Origin: Mesorhizobium huakuii
GTDB lineage: Bacteria > Pseudomonadota > Alphaproteobacteria > Rhizobiales > Rhizobiaceae
Assembly (NCBI RefSeq): GCF_030160235.1
Contig: NZ_BSNY01000014.1
Location: 1-60,189, forward strand
Length of the DNA stretch: 60,189 nucleotides
Direction: 5' to 3'
Part shown: positions 50,315 through 59,379 of the stretch, piece after piece
Numbering within the stretch: the first letter of the stretch is position 1
How the letters are laid out: each line of letters opens with the position of its first letter
Made by a program: the position numbers and the translations under genes
The notes under the pieces: generated by a model
What the model was told of the DNA's origin: nothing
What the model saw: only the letters and a program-made list of their open reading frames with translations
Databases searched by the model: none

Positions 50315-51422
50315 CAGAGGCGATGTTGAGGGAAAGTGGCTCTTTGTTGACGATGATGACGCGAGCGCCGCCTCTTATCGGGATGCGTTCGCGGAAGCAG
50401 CTGATCCGCTCGAGATCGTTGTTACCCGGCCGTCGGTGGGTCGTGAACTGCTTTTAACGGGAGCTAACCCAAAGGGCGTTCTGATGGACGTCGAGCTATC
50501 TGGCGAGGCGGGCGAGCATGGTACCGGCCTCGGTCTGGCGCAGGACATACGGGCACTCCAAAAATCCGGCGGCCCAGAATATCCAGTTATTCGGTTTGCG
50601 AATATTCTCCCGATACAGAGAAATGTTTTAGGAGACCCCGCTAGCGATGATCTTTTTGACGATAAGATCAATAAGTCCGAAGTCGGAAAGCATCGTGACA
50701 AGTTTGCGCGTAGAATTGTCGGCACACGAGCTGTCTATGAAGGCCTTCTTGCATTCGACAAAGGCAAGTTGGAGTTCAAGCAGCTATTTAACGTAGACGA
50801 CCAAGGCATTGAGGAGTGGCTTCACCCCGGCTTGCTTGCTCGATTGGAGGATGGACATTCTCATGCCACGCACATTGCCGCAGGGGCGTTCATCCGCTCA
50901 TTCCTAGGGCCTCCAGGTCTTCTTATCGGTCACCACCTTCTGGTTACACGTCTAGGTATAGATCCGGAAAGTGCCAAAAAGCATTGGGATAGAATAGCCT
51001 CTTTCGTTGCCGGATTTGCTTATACTGGATTGGGACACGGGTTTTCGCCCCGATGGTGGGCACGGGGTCTTGAGCTAGCGTGGATGTCGTTGAAGAGCGC
51101 AGAGAACCCTTTGGCATCCACGCCTATAGGCGAACGTGCGGCAGTTCTCTCGAAGGAGTTAGATGTGGAACTTGCTGGTCTCAAGATGCCTCCTATAAGC
51201 CCCGGCGATCGTCCGTGGCGGTGGTGTCAATTGAGTAACGAGCAAAATCCGCCTGGGTTTTTGCCAGTTGATCCGAGATATGGAGTGCGTCTTACGCCTC
51301 GGTCAGATCTGGCACCATGGGTCGATCCACTTTATGCGTCGATCGGCTTGGCGCTTCGAAACAAGGACGACCGGCGGCTGAACCGCCGCGATCTTGACCG
51401 GTTGGCGGCGGAGCTGCGATAG
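50307..51422 (+). CDS. Receiver-like protein with long unknown C-terminal region
   Basis: A 371-residue protein. The first 125 residues look like a response-regulator receiver: acidic pocket FVDDDD (Asp15-18), phospho-acceptor candidate Asp61 (GVLMDVEL) and Lys120 (DDLFDDKINK). The usual Ser/Thr position is replaced (RFAN) and the loops are long, so it is divergent. The remaining 240 residues match no DNA-binding output domain I know. It overlaps the kinase-like gene by eight bases, so it is the natural phosphorylation partner. Confidence 0.7.
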   Translation: MADRGDVEGKWLFVDDDDASAASYRDAFAEAADPLEIVVTRPSVGRELLLTGANPKGVLMDVELSGEAGEHGTGLGLAQDIRALQKSGGPEYPVIRFANILPIQRNVLGDPASDDLFDDKINKSEVGKHRDKFARRIVGTRAVYEGLLAFDKGKLEFKQLFNVDDQGIEEWLHPGLLARLEDGHSHATHIAAGAFIRSFLGPPGLLIGHHLLVTRLGIDPESAKKHWDRIASFVAGFAYTGLGHGFSPRWWARGLELAWMSLKSAENPLASTPIGERAAVLSKELDVELAGLKMPPISPGDRPWRWCQLSNEQNPPGFLPVDPRYGVRLTPRSDLAPWVDPLYASIGLALRNKDDRRLNRRDLDRLAAELR

Positions 51423-51424
51423 CC

Positions 51425-52150
51425 GTGCTAGATTCGATTATAGAAGATATTATCGAGCTTCAAAACCCGCTACGCCGGGTTCCTGAGACAGAGATGATCG
51501 CTGACGCAATCGCGGGTCTTCACGGATCTTTTCAGGGAGCATCTCGCAACGGTAAAATGCTTGCAGGCATGGTGCCGATGGTGCTTCCACGGCAAGGTAT
51601 TCATCCTCCAAAAACCGAATTACTCAACGCCAGCATCTCGTTTCGTTTTGGAAGTTCGATCTCAGACGACAGCACGATCGAAGACGTATTTTCCGAAATC
51701 CAGGTTTGTGTTCGAGGTAAACTGCCAATCGATGGTGGCTTTGCTACACTGGAAGATCATTGGAGAATCGACACTCAGGTTAAACAGAATGGCAATTCCC
51801 CAAAAGAGTCCCACCCTCTGTTCCATTTTCAAAGAGGCGGACATGCTCAAGACGCTTTTGCCGGCACCCCTGGTTTTGCCCCAGGGCCTGACTTAAAAAT
51901 CAGCGGCTTCGAATGGAGGGGGCTGATGCAAAGCCCGAGCCCGAGAATACCAGTTGTCCCGATGTGCCCCTCTACAGCGATTAATTTTGCGCTGGCTCAA
52001 CACGATGGCGCCGTTTGGCGGAAGCTTATGAACGACCCAGAATACTCAAATGTAATCGATCGCTGCCAAAACCGCTTGTGGGTTATGTATGCCGACGCGC
52101 TGTTGGATGAGAAACGCAGACGAATATTGCTGGGACATTTTATCCACTAA
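51425..52150 (+). CDS. Unknown protein, last gene of the four-gene island
   Basis: A 241-residue soluble protein from a GTG start two bases after the previous stop. It has a beta-rich middle (ASISFRFGSS ... DVFSEIQVCVRG) and conserved-looking LEDHWRIDTQ and HPLFHFQRGGH segments, then a helical C-terminus. I recognise no family, and there is no membrane span or clear nuclease motif. Because it closes the operon it could be the effector or an adaptor (inference). Confidence 0.7.
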   Translation: MLDSIIEDIIELQNPLRRVPETEMIADAIAGLHGSFQGASRNGKMLAGMVPMVLPRQGIHPPKTELLNASISFRFGSSISDDSTIEDVFSEIQVCVRGKLPIDGGFATLEDHWRIDTQVKQNGNSPKESHPLFHFQRGGHAQDAFAGTPGFAPGPDLKISGFEWRGLMQSPSPRIPVVPMCPSTAINFALAQHDGAVWRKLMNDPEYSNVIDRCQNRLWVMYADALLDEKRRRILLGHFIH

Positions 52151-52293
52151 CCACTAACGGAAATTCTAGCGCTGAGACACTGATTCGGTCTTGCACCTCG
52201 CTGAGGTGCTCGGAAGGCCACATGCCAGGCAGAGCTGCCTTTGCGGCGGCATATGAAACGGCAGCTTGTGGTTGCTGTCACTCGGTCGGGTGC

Positions 52294-52539
52294 CTACCCC
52301 CCAGCCAGCCTCGGCAGCAGAAAAATCTCCGCCCCCTCCGGCAGCTTCTTCGACCAGGTATCCCGATAGATCGTCCCGTCGATCGCCACCGCAATGCCAC
52401 GATCGATCCATGGCTCGAACCCGGGATACTGTTCAGCCAGTTTCCTGAACAGTTCCCTGATGTCCTTGGCTTCGACCTCGACCTTGCTCTTGCCGCCGGC
52501 AAGCTGGCCGAGCGCGCCCCAGAGGGTGACTTCGACCAT
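52294..52539 (-). CDS. MoaD/ThiS-like sulfur carrier protein
   Basis: An 81-residue ubiquitin-fold protein ending in the required Gly-Gly (FLLPRLAGG). MVEVTLWGALGQLAGGKSKVEVEAKDIREL is typical of MoaD-like carriers. It lies just after the molybdenum hydroxylase genes in the same direction, so it may serve cofactor assembly or sulfuration for that enzyme. A general MoaD is usually encoded elsewhere, so this is probably a dedicated copy. Confidence 0.85.
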   Translation of the reverse strand: MVEVTLWGALGQLAGGKSKVEVEAKDIRELFRKLAEQYPGFEPWIDRGIAVAIDGTIYRDTWSKKLPEGAEIFLLPRLAGG

Positions 52540-52613
52540 TCGCCAGACCTCGCTCTATTCCTGATGGAGCATGATGTTATCCGAAAACCGCTTCGCACTT
52601 TTCGGCATCATGC

Positions 52614-54878
52614 TCAGCCTCCCCGTTCCGCCTCGATCGCCGCCAGGATGCGTGGCGGCGACATCGGGATGTGGGTCATGCGCACGCCGGCCGCGTTCGA
52701 CACCGCGTTGGCGATCGCCGCCAGCGGCGGCACGATCGAGGTTTCGCCGACGCCGCGCACGCCATAGGGGTGGTTGGGGTTGGGGATTTCCAGGATCTGC
52801 GTGTCGATCATCGGCAGGTCGGAGCACACCGGGATGCGGTAGTCGAGGAAGCCGGCGTTCTGCAGCCTTCCGTCCTTGCCGTAAATATACTCCTCGTTGA
52901 GCGCCCAGCCGATGCCTTGCGCGGCACCGCCCTGGTACTGGCCCTCGACATAGGTCGGGTGCACCGCCTTGCCGGCATCCTGCACCACCGTGTAGCGGAT
53001 CACCCGGGTCGAGCCGGTCTCGGGGTCGACCTCGATGTCGCATATATGGGTGGCGAAGGAGACGCCTGCGCCGTCGGCGACGAGCTCGCTGTGGCCGGCG
53101 ATCGGCCCGCCGGTCTTGCCGGATTCAGCCGCGATCTCCTTCAGCGACAGTTTGCCGAGATTGCCGTGCTTATCGCCCTTGGCGACCGCATGGCCCTGTT
53201 CCCAGACCACGTCGTCGACGGAAATGTCCCACATCTGCGCGGCGCGCTCGCGCAGGATCTTGATCGCGTTGCGGGCGGCCGAGATGGTCGCCATCGAGGA
53301 GGAGAAGGTGCCGCGGCTGCCGTCGGTCATGTCGTTGTAGCCGAGGGAGGAGGTGTCGGCGACGACAGCCTTGAGCTGGGCATAGTCGATGCCGAGCTCC
53401 TCCGCCGCCACCAGCGACAGCGACGCCCGCGAACCGCCGACATCCACCGTGCCGACGGCCAGCGACACCGAGCCGTCCATGCCGATGTTGAGGTCCACGC
53501 AGGTCTGGCCGCCGAAATTGAACCAGAAGCCGCAGGCCATGCCCCTGCCCTGGTTCTTTTTGAGCGGCGCCTTCATGTGCGGATGGTTCTTCACCGCCTC
53601 CAGCGTCGGGCCGATGCCGATCGGGCCGTAGACCGGGCCATAGGACGAGCGTGTGCCTTCCTGCGCTGCGTTCTTGATGCGGAAGTCGACCGGATCCATG
53701 CCGAGCTCCTTGGCGAGCTCGTCGACCGCGCTTTCCACCGCGAAGGCCGCCATCGGCGCCGACGGCGCGCGATAGGCCGCGGTCTTCGGCCGGTTGACCA
53801 GCACTTCGTAGCCCACGGTCTTGACGTTATCGAGCTTGTAGCAGGCGAACGCCGTCATGGCGCCGATCTCGGCCCAGGAGCCGGCATAGGGGCCGGCGCT
53901 GTAGCGCAGCGTCGCTTCCGCCGCGGTGATGGTGCCGTCCTTGCGGGCGCCGATCTTGACGTCGATCGAGGTGGCGCTGGTCGGACCCGAGGCGCGGAAC
54001 ACCTCGTCGCGGGTCATGACAAGCTTCACCGGGCGGCCGGCCTTGCGTGACAGGGCAAGCGCCACCGGCTCGGCCCAGACATGGGTCTTGCCGCCGAAAC
54101 CGCCGCCGATCTCGGAGGAGGTTACGCGCAGCTTCGAGGCCTCCATGCCGAGCAGCTGGGCGCAATGCTGGCGGTAGACGAAATGGCCCTGCGTGCAGAC
54201 CCACAGCTCGGCGGTGCCGTCGGACGAGACGCTCGCCACGCAGGCATGCGGCTCGATATAGCCCTGGTGCGTCTGCTCGGTCTTGAAGGAGCGCTCGACG
54301 ATGAAATCGGCGTGGCCGAAACCCTGATGGACATCGCCATGGCCGAACTGGCTGCGCTTGGTGACGTTGGAGGGCTTTACCGGCTTTTCCTCCAGCCCCT
54401 CGGTGAAGATCGTGTCGTTGATCAGCGGGGCGTGGTGCTGCATCGCCTCGTCGACATCGGTGACATGCGGCAGGATCTCGTACTCGACCTCGATCAGCTT
54501 CAGCGCCTGCCTTGCCGTGCGGGCATCTATCGCCGCGACCGCGGCCACCGCATGGCCGTCATAGAGCGCCTTGGTGCGCGCCATGCAATTGTCGAGGATG
54601 TCGTACATGGCGGCATCGCCACCGGTGAGGTCGGGCAGGTCTTTCGCCGTGATCACCGCCTTCACGCCGGCAAGCTTTTCCGCTTTCGACGTGTCGATCT
54701 TGAGGATTTTGGCATGCGCGTGCGGGCTGCGCAGCACGCGGCCGACCAGCTGGCCGGCCATGTTGAAGTCGGCGCCATAGCGGGCGCGGCCGGTCACCTT
54801 GTCGACGCCGTCGGGGCGGATGGGGCGCGTGCCGACGGATGCGAATTTACGCCCGGAAAAACGCGGATCGAAATTCAT
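52614..54878 (-). CDS. Xanthine dehydrogenase family Mo-binding subunit (CoxL-like)
   Basis: A 754-residue large subunit of a molybdenum hydroxylase. It shows VTGRARYGADFNMAGQLVGRVLRSPHAHAKI at the N-terminus, the pterin-binding GGGFGGKT region and the conserved glutamate motif GVGETSIVPP near the C-terminus that acts as the catalytic base. The length is normal. It is the third gene of an FAD / 2Fe-2S / Mo operon. The substrate (purine, aldehyde or other heterocycle) is not evident; CO dehydrogenase is unlikely, as I see no AYRCSFR-type active-site loop. Confidence 0.92.
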   Translation of the reverse strand: MNFDPRFSGRKFASVGTRPIRPDGVDKVTGRARYGADFNMAGQLVGRVLRSPHAHAKILKIDTSKAEKLAGVKAVITAKDLPDLTGGDAAMYDILDNCMARTKALYDGHAVAAVAAIDARTARQALKLIEVEYEILPHVTDVDEAMQHHAPLINDTIFTEGLEEKPVKPSNVTKRSQFGHGDVHQGFGHADFIVERSFKTEQTHQGYIEPHACVASVSSDGTAELWVCTQGHFVYRQHCAQLLGMEASKLRVTSSEIGGGFGGKTHVWAEPVALALSRKAGRPVKLVMTRDEVFRASGPTSATSIDVKIGARKDGTITAAEATLRYSAGPYAGSWAEIGAMTAFACYKLDNVKTVGYEVLVNRPKTAAYRAPSAPMAAFAVESAVDELAKELGMDPVDFRIKNAAQEGTRSSYGPVYGPIGIGPTLEAVKNHPHMKAPLKKNQGRGMACGFWFNFGGQTCVDLNIGMDGSVSLAVGTVDVGGSRASLSLVAAEELGIDYAQLKAVVADTSSLGYNDMTDGSRGTFSSSMATISAARNAIKILRERAAQMWDISVDDVVWEQGHAVAKGDKHGNLGKLSLKEIAAESGKTGGPIAGHSELVADGAGVSFATHICDIEVDPETGSTRVIRYTVVQDAGKAVHPTYVEGQYQGGAAQGIGWALNEEYIYGKDGRLQNAGFLDYRIPVCSDLPMIDTQILEIPNPNHPYGVRGVGETSIVPPLAAIANAVSNAAGVRMTHIPMSPPRILAAIEAERGG

Positions 54879-54880
54879 CT

Positions 54881-55357
54881 TCAGGCTCCCTTCATCACAT
54901 GTGCGGCGTCCTGGACGGCGCGCACGATCTTGTCATAGCCGGTGCAGCGGCACAGGTTCCCGGCGAGACCGAAGCGGATTTCCTCCTCGGTCGGGTCGGG
55001 GTTTTTCGCCAAAAGGTCCTTGGCCGCGATCAGAAAGCCCGGCGTGCAGATGCCGCATTGCAGCGCCGCATGCTCGAGGAACTTCTGCTGCAGTGTGTGC
55101 AACTGGTCGCCATGCGCCATGCCCTCGACGGTCTCGATGCGCCGGCCTTCGGCCTCGGCGCCCAGCACCAGGCAGGAGCAGACCAGCCGGTTGTCGAGGA
55201 TGATCGAGCAGGCGCCGCAGTCGCCGGTGCCGCAGCCTTCCTTGGCGCCGGTCAGGCCGAGCCGGTCGCGCAGCACGTCGAGCAGCGTCTCGTCAGGCTG
55301 GCAGAGGTATTCGATATTGTCGCCGTTGATTGTCGTAGAGACTGCAATGCCAGCCAT
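54881..55357 (-). CDS. (2Fe-2S)-binding subunit of molybdenum hydroxylase
   Basis: A 158-residue protein with two iron-sulfur clusters. The plant-type cluster ligands are Cys42, 47, 50 and 62 (GCGTGDCGAC ... CSC) and the second cluster ligands Cys101, 104, 136 and 138 (CGICTPGF ... CRCTGY). The start at 55357 overlaps the stop of the FAD subunit (TAATG). The Mo-subunit ATG follows after two bases. Passes electrons between the Mo centre and FAD. Confidence 0.95.
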   Translation of the reverse strand: MAGIAVSTTINGDNIEYLCQPDETLLDVLRDRLGLTGAKEGCGTGDCGACSIILDNRLVCSCLVLGAEAEGRRIETVEGMAHGDQLHTLQQKFLEHAALQCGICTPGFLIAAKDLLAKNPDPTEEEIRFGLAGNLCRCTGYDKIVRAVQDAAHVMKGA

Positions 55358-56217
55358 TATTTGCCTCCTGCACGTGCGTAGGCGGTCGTTGCGGCACGTT
55401 TGGCCAGCACACCCGCGACTTTCCGTCTGAATTCGATGGTACCGCGCTTGTCGTCGATCGGGCGGCAGGCGCCGGCGCAGACCTTGGCCAGCCGCTCCAG
55501 TGCTGCCTCGTCGAGTTTCCTGCCGATAAGCGCCTCGGCGGCCTCCTCGACCAGCAGCACCGTCGGTGCCGCCGCACCCAGCGCCACGCGGGCTGCCGTG
55601 ACGACGCCATGCTCGTCGATCGTCAGGTTCACCCCGGCGCTGACCACGGCGATGTCCATCTCGGTGCGCGGAATGAAGCGCAGATAGGCGTCGCCCGAAC
55701 TCGGCGAGCGCTTGTCGAGCAGGATCGCCTCGATGATCTCGCCCTTGGCGAGCGAGGTCTTGCCCGGCCCGGTCGGCACGGCCTCGACGGCAATGGTGCG
55801 CTTGCCCGAAGGGCCGGCGATCACTGCCCTGGCGCCCGCGGCCACCAATGCGGGCACGCTGTCGGCGGCCGGAGAGGCGTTGCACAGATTGCCGGTGATG
55901 GTGCAGCGTCCCTGCACCTGCTTCGAGCCGATCAGCTTGGCCGCTTCGACGACGCCGGGCCATGCCTTCTTCAAGGCGGCGTTCTCGCCCAGCACGGCGC
56001 AGGGAACGGCGGCGCCAATGCTGAAGCCGTCGGCGGTTTCGCGGATGTCGCTCAAGCCGGCGATCGACTTGATGTCGACGATCAGGTCGGGCTCGACAAA
56101 GCCCCCCTTCATCCTCACCAGCAGGTCGCTGCCTCCGGCCAGGATGGCTGCCGTGCCAGCCGATCCGGCCAATTGGCCGACGGCATCTTCGATTGAAAGC
56201 GGACGTATGTAGCGCAT
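55357..56217 (-). CDS. FAD-binding subunit M of molybdenum hydroxylase
   Basis: A 286-residue CoxM-like flavoprotein: RYIRPLSIEDAVGQL, the FAD-binding LAGGSDLLVRMKGG and the TITGNLCNASPAADSVPAL motif. First gene of the operon. The following 298-base gap up to the SRPBCC gene carries its promoter; I see no other gene there. Confidence 0.94.
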   Translation of the reverse strand: MRYIRPLSIEDAVGQLAGSAGTAAILAGGSDLLVRMKGGFVEPDLIVDIKSIAGLSDIRETADGFSIGAAVPCAVLGENAALKKAWPGVVEAAKLIGSKQVQGRCTITGNLCNASPAADSVPALVAAGARAVIAGPSGKRTIAVEAVPTGPGKTSLAKGEIIEAILLDKRSPSSGDAYLRFIPRTEMDIAVVSAGVNLTIDEHGVVTAARVALGAAAPTVLLVEEAAEALIGRKLDEAALERLAKVCAGACRPIDDKRGTIEFRRKVAGVLAKRAATTAYARAGGK

Positions 56218-56515
56218 CGTCTCCCCTTGGATATCGCGATTTCAGCGACCGTTATAAACACTCTCCTCATAATGGCTATCGGGTTCGTCATTTGCGACGA
56301 TTGGTCCAGCCGCCGCGAAATCGAGTCCCAAATCGGCCTGGTTTGCCCTGCGCCGGTGCATGTTGTCCAAAGCGTGCAGCGGTTTTGCGACAACGACAAG
56401 CACGAGGTAAGACGGGCCCGCGGCCGGGTTCTCGAAAAATTTGCGAGCCCGTGTCGGATCGGTCAAGCCCCGTTCGTCCTTGGGGCATCGAAAAGGCATC
56501 ATGAAAGGACAGGAT

Positions 56516-56959
56516 ATGCCCGGTACCGTACGTTTGCACCGCGTTCTCACCAGCAGCCCCGAAAAAGTCTATCGCGCCTTCGTCGAAGCCGACGCGCTGG
56601 CGAAGTGGCTTCCGCCGAACGGCTTCACCTGCACGGTCGATCACCTCGAAGCCAAGGTCGGCGGCACGTTCAAGATGTCGTTCCGCAACTTCACCACGGG
56701 CGGCAGCCATGCCTTCGGCGGCGAATATCTCGAACTCGTGCCGGGCGAGCGCCTGCGCTACACCGACAGGTTCGACGACCCCAATTTGCCCGGCGAGATC
56801 CAGGTGACCATCGTCCTGAAGAAAGTCTCGGTCGGCACCGAGATCGACATCACCCAGGCCGGTATTCCCGACGTCATCCCGGTCGAGGCCTGCTATCTCG
56901 GCTGGCAGGAATCGCTGCGGAACCTGGCAAAGCTGGTCGAGCCCGAGATCAATCAGTAA
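56516..56959 (+). CDS. SRPBCC / AHSA1-like domain protein
   Basis: A 147-residue START-like protein: MPGTVRLHRVLTSSPEKVYRAFVEADALAKWL, KVGGTFKMSFRNFTTGGSHAFGGEYLEL, and a C-terminal helix (ESLRNLAKLVEPEI). AAAGGACAGG precedes the ATG at 56516; an ATG at 56501 would add five residues. It stands alone, divergent from the hydroxylase operon. Ligand unknown. Confidence 0.87.
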   Translation: MPGTVRLHRVLTSSPEKVYRAFVEADALAKWLPPNGFTCTVDHLEAKVGGTFKMSFRNFTTGGSHAFGGEYLELVPGERLRYTDRFDDPNLPGEIQVTIVLKKVSVGTEIDITQAGIPDVIPVEACYLGWQESLRNLAKLVEPEINQ

Positions 56960-57082
56960 GGCCAGTCGAGAAACTGCGCAGCGCCGCCGTCGATGACATG
57001 CCCATCGGCGGCGGCTGTGCGTCGAGGGCCTTGACCGTGCGATCGCGTGCGTGAAATCCTCCCGCCAAAGGGAGGATTTTCC

Positions 57083-57538
57083 ATGCGACGTCTGCTGCTC
57101 GTGCTTTCCACCCTGCTGCTGGCCACCTCTGCCGAAGCCAGGACCATCTACTACGGCAACAAGGTGGGAATGGAGCTCACCATCGTCAAAAAGTCAGGCA
57201 TCGGCTCCGAGCACGCCAGCATCCTGGCCAGACACGACAGGCGGAAGGCGGGCGTCTACTGCCGCGAATATGGCCACGATTTCTCCAAGGAGTGCATCGA
57301 CGCGGAAATGAAGTCGCCTCTGCACTTCGAGATCACGGCCAACTGCAAGACCGGCAAGTTCACCACCTTCTATGGCGCCAACATGCTGTTCCAGGGCCGC
57401 AACAAGGGCACTGAGGTGACGACGGACTATCTGATCACGTCGATCGACGACAATGTGGTGCTCGATGGCTCCGGCGCCTCGTCATACGATGTCACGCTGG
57501 ACCAGTTCAAAGCGCTCTGCCCCAATCGCGTACGCTAG
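57083..57538 (+). CDS. Secreted hypothetical protein
   Basis: A 151-residue protein with a signal peptide (MRRLLLVLSTLLLATSAEA-RT) and three or four cysteines (YCREYGHDF, KECIDAEM, ANCKTGK, LCPNRV) that could form disulfides in the periplasm. GGGAGGA precedes the ATG at 57083. I do not recognise the family. Confidence 0.7.
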   Translation: MRRLLLVLSTLLLATSAEARTIYYGNKVGMELTIVKKSGIGSEHASILARHDRRKAGVYCREYGHDFSKECIDAEMKSPLHFEITANCKTGKFTTFYGANMLFQGRNKGTEVTTDYLITSIDDNVVLDGSGASSYDVTLDQFKALCPNRVR

Positions 57539-57598
57539 CAGCGTTTGCGGACAGCAAAGCCAGTGGCCCCATATATCGGTCTCGGCTACGGTCGGAAG

Positions 57599-58180
57599 AT
57601 GAACCTGCCGCTCCGTCGCATCGTCCTCATCGTCGCGCTGCTCAATCTCGCCTATTTCGGCATCGAGTTCGCCGTGGCGTTCACCATCGGGTCCGTGTCC
57701 CTGTTCGCGGACAGTGTCGACTTTCTCGAAGATGCCTCGGTAAATCTCCTCATCCTGCTTGCGCTCGGCTGGTCGTTGCGCGCTCGCGCCAAGGTGGGCA
57801 TGGCGCTGGCCCTGATCCTGCTGGTGCCGGGTCTGGCAACGCTCTGGACGGCGTGGGAGAAGTTCAACATCCCCGTGCCGCCGCAGCCCATCGCCTTGAC
57901 GTTGGCGGGGCTAGGCGCGCTCGCCGTCAACCTCTCCTGCGCCTGGATGCTCGCCGCCTACCGTCATCACGGCGGCAGCCTGACGAAGGCCGCGTTCCTG
58001 TCGGCCCGCAACGACGCCATCGCCAACATCGCCATCATAGCGGCCGGGTTGGTTACGGCCCTTTTGTGGCGCTCTGCCTGGCCGGATCTGGTCGTGGGCT
58101 TGGGTATCGCCGCGATGAATGCCGATGCGGCGCGCGAAGTGTGGCAAGCGGCGCGGGAAGAACACCGGGCCGAAGCGTAG
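57599..58180 (+). CDS. Cation-efflux (CDF)-like membrane protein, short form
   Basis: A 193-residue protein with six hydrophobic spans. FAVAFTIGSVSLFADSVDFLEDAS and SARNDAIANIAI match the two metal-binding Asp-containing motifs of cation diffusion facilitators (usual form HxxxD), here with Asp in place of His. The cytoplasmic C-terminal domain of full CDF proteins is missing. The start at 57599 (MNLPLRR) avoids a weak upstream extension. Metal transport is inferred. Confidence 0.72.
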   Translation: MNLPLRRIVLIVALLNLAYFGIEFAVAFTIGSVSLFADSVDFLEDASVNLLILLALGWSLRARAKVGMALALILLVPGLATLWTAWEKFNIPVPPQPIALTLAGLGALAVNLSCAWMLAAYRHHGGSLTKAAFLSARNDAIANIAIIAAGLVTALLWRSAWPDLVVGLGIAAMNADAAREVWQAAREEHRAEA

Positions 58181-58215
58181 TTTGTGGAAGATACGACCGA
58201 ACGGAGGCGGAAACC

Positions 58216-59364
58216 ATGACCCTGACCAACCGGGATATCGTCGAACTGACCGAATGGCGGCGCAAGCTGCACCGGCAGCCGGAAATCTCCAACGAGGAGG
58301 AGAAGACGGCGCAAGAGGTCGTCTCCTTCCTCGCCGACACCGGGCCGGACAAGGTCCTGACCGGCCTCGGCGGGCATGGCGTGGCGGCGGTCTACGACAG
58401 CGGCAAGGCCGGGCCGACCGTGCTGTTCCGCTCCGAACTCGACGCGCTGCCGATCGAGGAACTTTCCGGCGTGCCGCATGCCTCGCAAGTGGCGGGGAAG
58501 TCGCATATGTGCGGCCATGACGGACACACCGCGATCCTGGCCGCGCTTGGCCGCCAGCTCGGCCGCGAGCGCCCGGCCAGCGGCCGCGTCGTGCTGATGT
58601 TCCAGCCGGCGGAAGAAACCGGCAACGGTGCTGCCGGCGTCGTCGCCGATCCGCGCTACCGCGAGATCGCGCCGGACTTCGCCTTCTCGCTGCACAATCT
58701 GCCCGGCGTGCCGTTCGGCGAGGTCCGGCTCAAGCCCGGCGTGGTCAACTGCGCCTCGCGCGGCATGCGCATCGTGCTCGAAGGCAAGACCGCGCATTCC
58801 TCCATGCCCGAGACCGGCATTTCGCCCATGCCGGCGATCTCGGAGCTGATGCCGGCGCTGCCCGCGCTCGGCCGCGCCACCTTCGCCGACGACGATTTTT
58901 CCATGGTCACCGTCACCCATGCCGAGATGGGCGAAGCCGTGTTCGGCATCGCGCCCGCGCATGCCGAGGTGTGGGCGACGCTGCGCACCCGCCGCGACGA
59001 GCGCATGGCGGACCTCTGCGCCGCCGCCGAGACGCTGGCCGCCGAGATCGCCGCCCGCCATCGCCTTTCCGCGCGCTGGGACTATCACGAGATCTTCGTC
59101 GCCAGCGTCAACGCGCCCGACGCGGTGGAGCACCTGCAACGCGCGCTCGACGAGGAAGGCGTCGTGCATGGGCAGGAAGCCCTGCCGATGCGCGCCTCGG
59201 AGGATTTCGGCCTGTTCGGCCACAGCGCCTCGTCGGCGATGTTCTTCCTCGGCGCCGGCGAACGGCACCCTTCCCTGCACAATCCGGACTACGACTTTCC
59301 CGACGACCTGATCCCGATCGGCTCAAAAATCTTCATGCGCACGGCGCGCAATCTGCTGGGGTGA
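58216..59364 (+). CDS. M20 family amidohydrolase
   Basis: A 382-residue metallo-amidohydrolase of the HipO/IAA-amino-acid hydrolase type: WRRKLHRQPEISNEEEKTA, MCGHDGHTAILAALG (metal-binding Cys/His), FQPAEETGNGAAG (Glu) and SLHNLPG, with the late His in SLHNPDYDFPDD. It should cleave N-acyl or aryl amino acids in the cytosol. The start at 58216 follows CGGAGGCGGAA. It lies 35 bases after the CDF-like gene and may be co-transcribed. Confidence 0.92.
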   Translation: MTLTNRDIVELTEWRRKLHRQPEISNEEEKTAQEVVSFLADTGPDKVLTGLGGHGVAAVYDSGKAGPTVLFRSELDALPIEELSGVPHASQVAGKSHMCGHDGHTAILAALGRQLGRERPASGRVVLMFQPAEETGNGAAGVVADPRYREIAPDFAFSLHNLPGVPFGEVRLKPGVVNCASRGMRIVLEGKTAHSSMPETGISPMPAISELMPALPALGRATFADDDFSMVTVTHAEMGEAVFGIAPAHAEVWATLRTRRDERMADLCAAAETLAAEIAARHRLSARWDYHEIFVASVNAPDAVEHLQRALDEEGVVHGQEALPMRASEDFGLFGHSASSAMFFLGAGERHPSLHNPDYDFPDDLIPIGSKIFMRTARNLLG

Positions 59365-59379
59365 GCTCGCCGGGCGTTG

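Noticed and set aside
52194-52208. CACCTC/GAGGTG hairpin after the four-gene island
   Set aside because: The stem is short and no T run follows, so I do not call a terminator.
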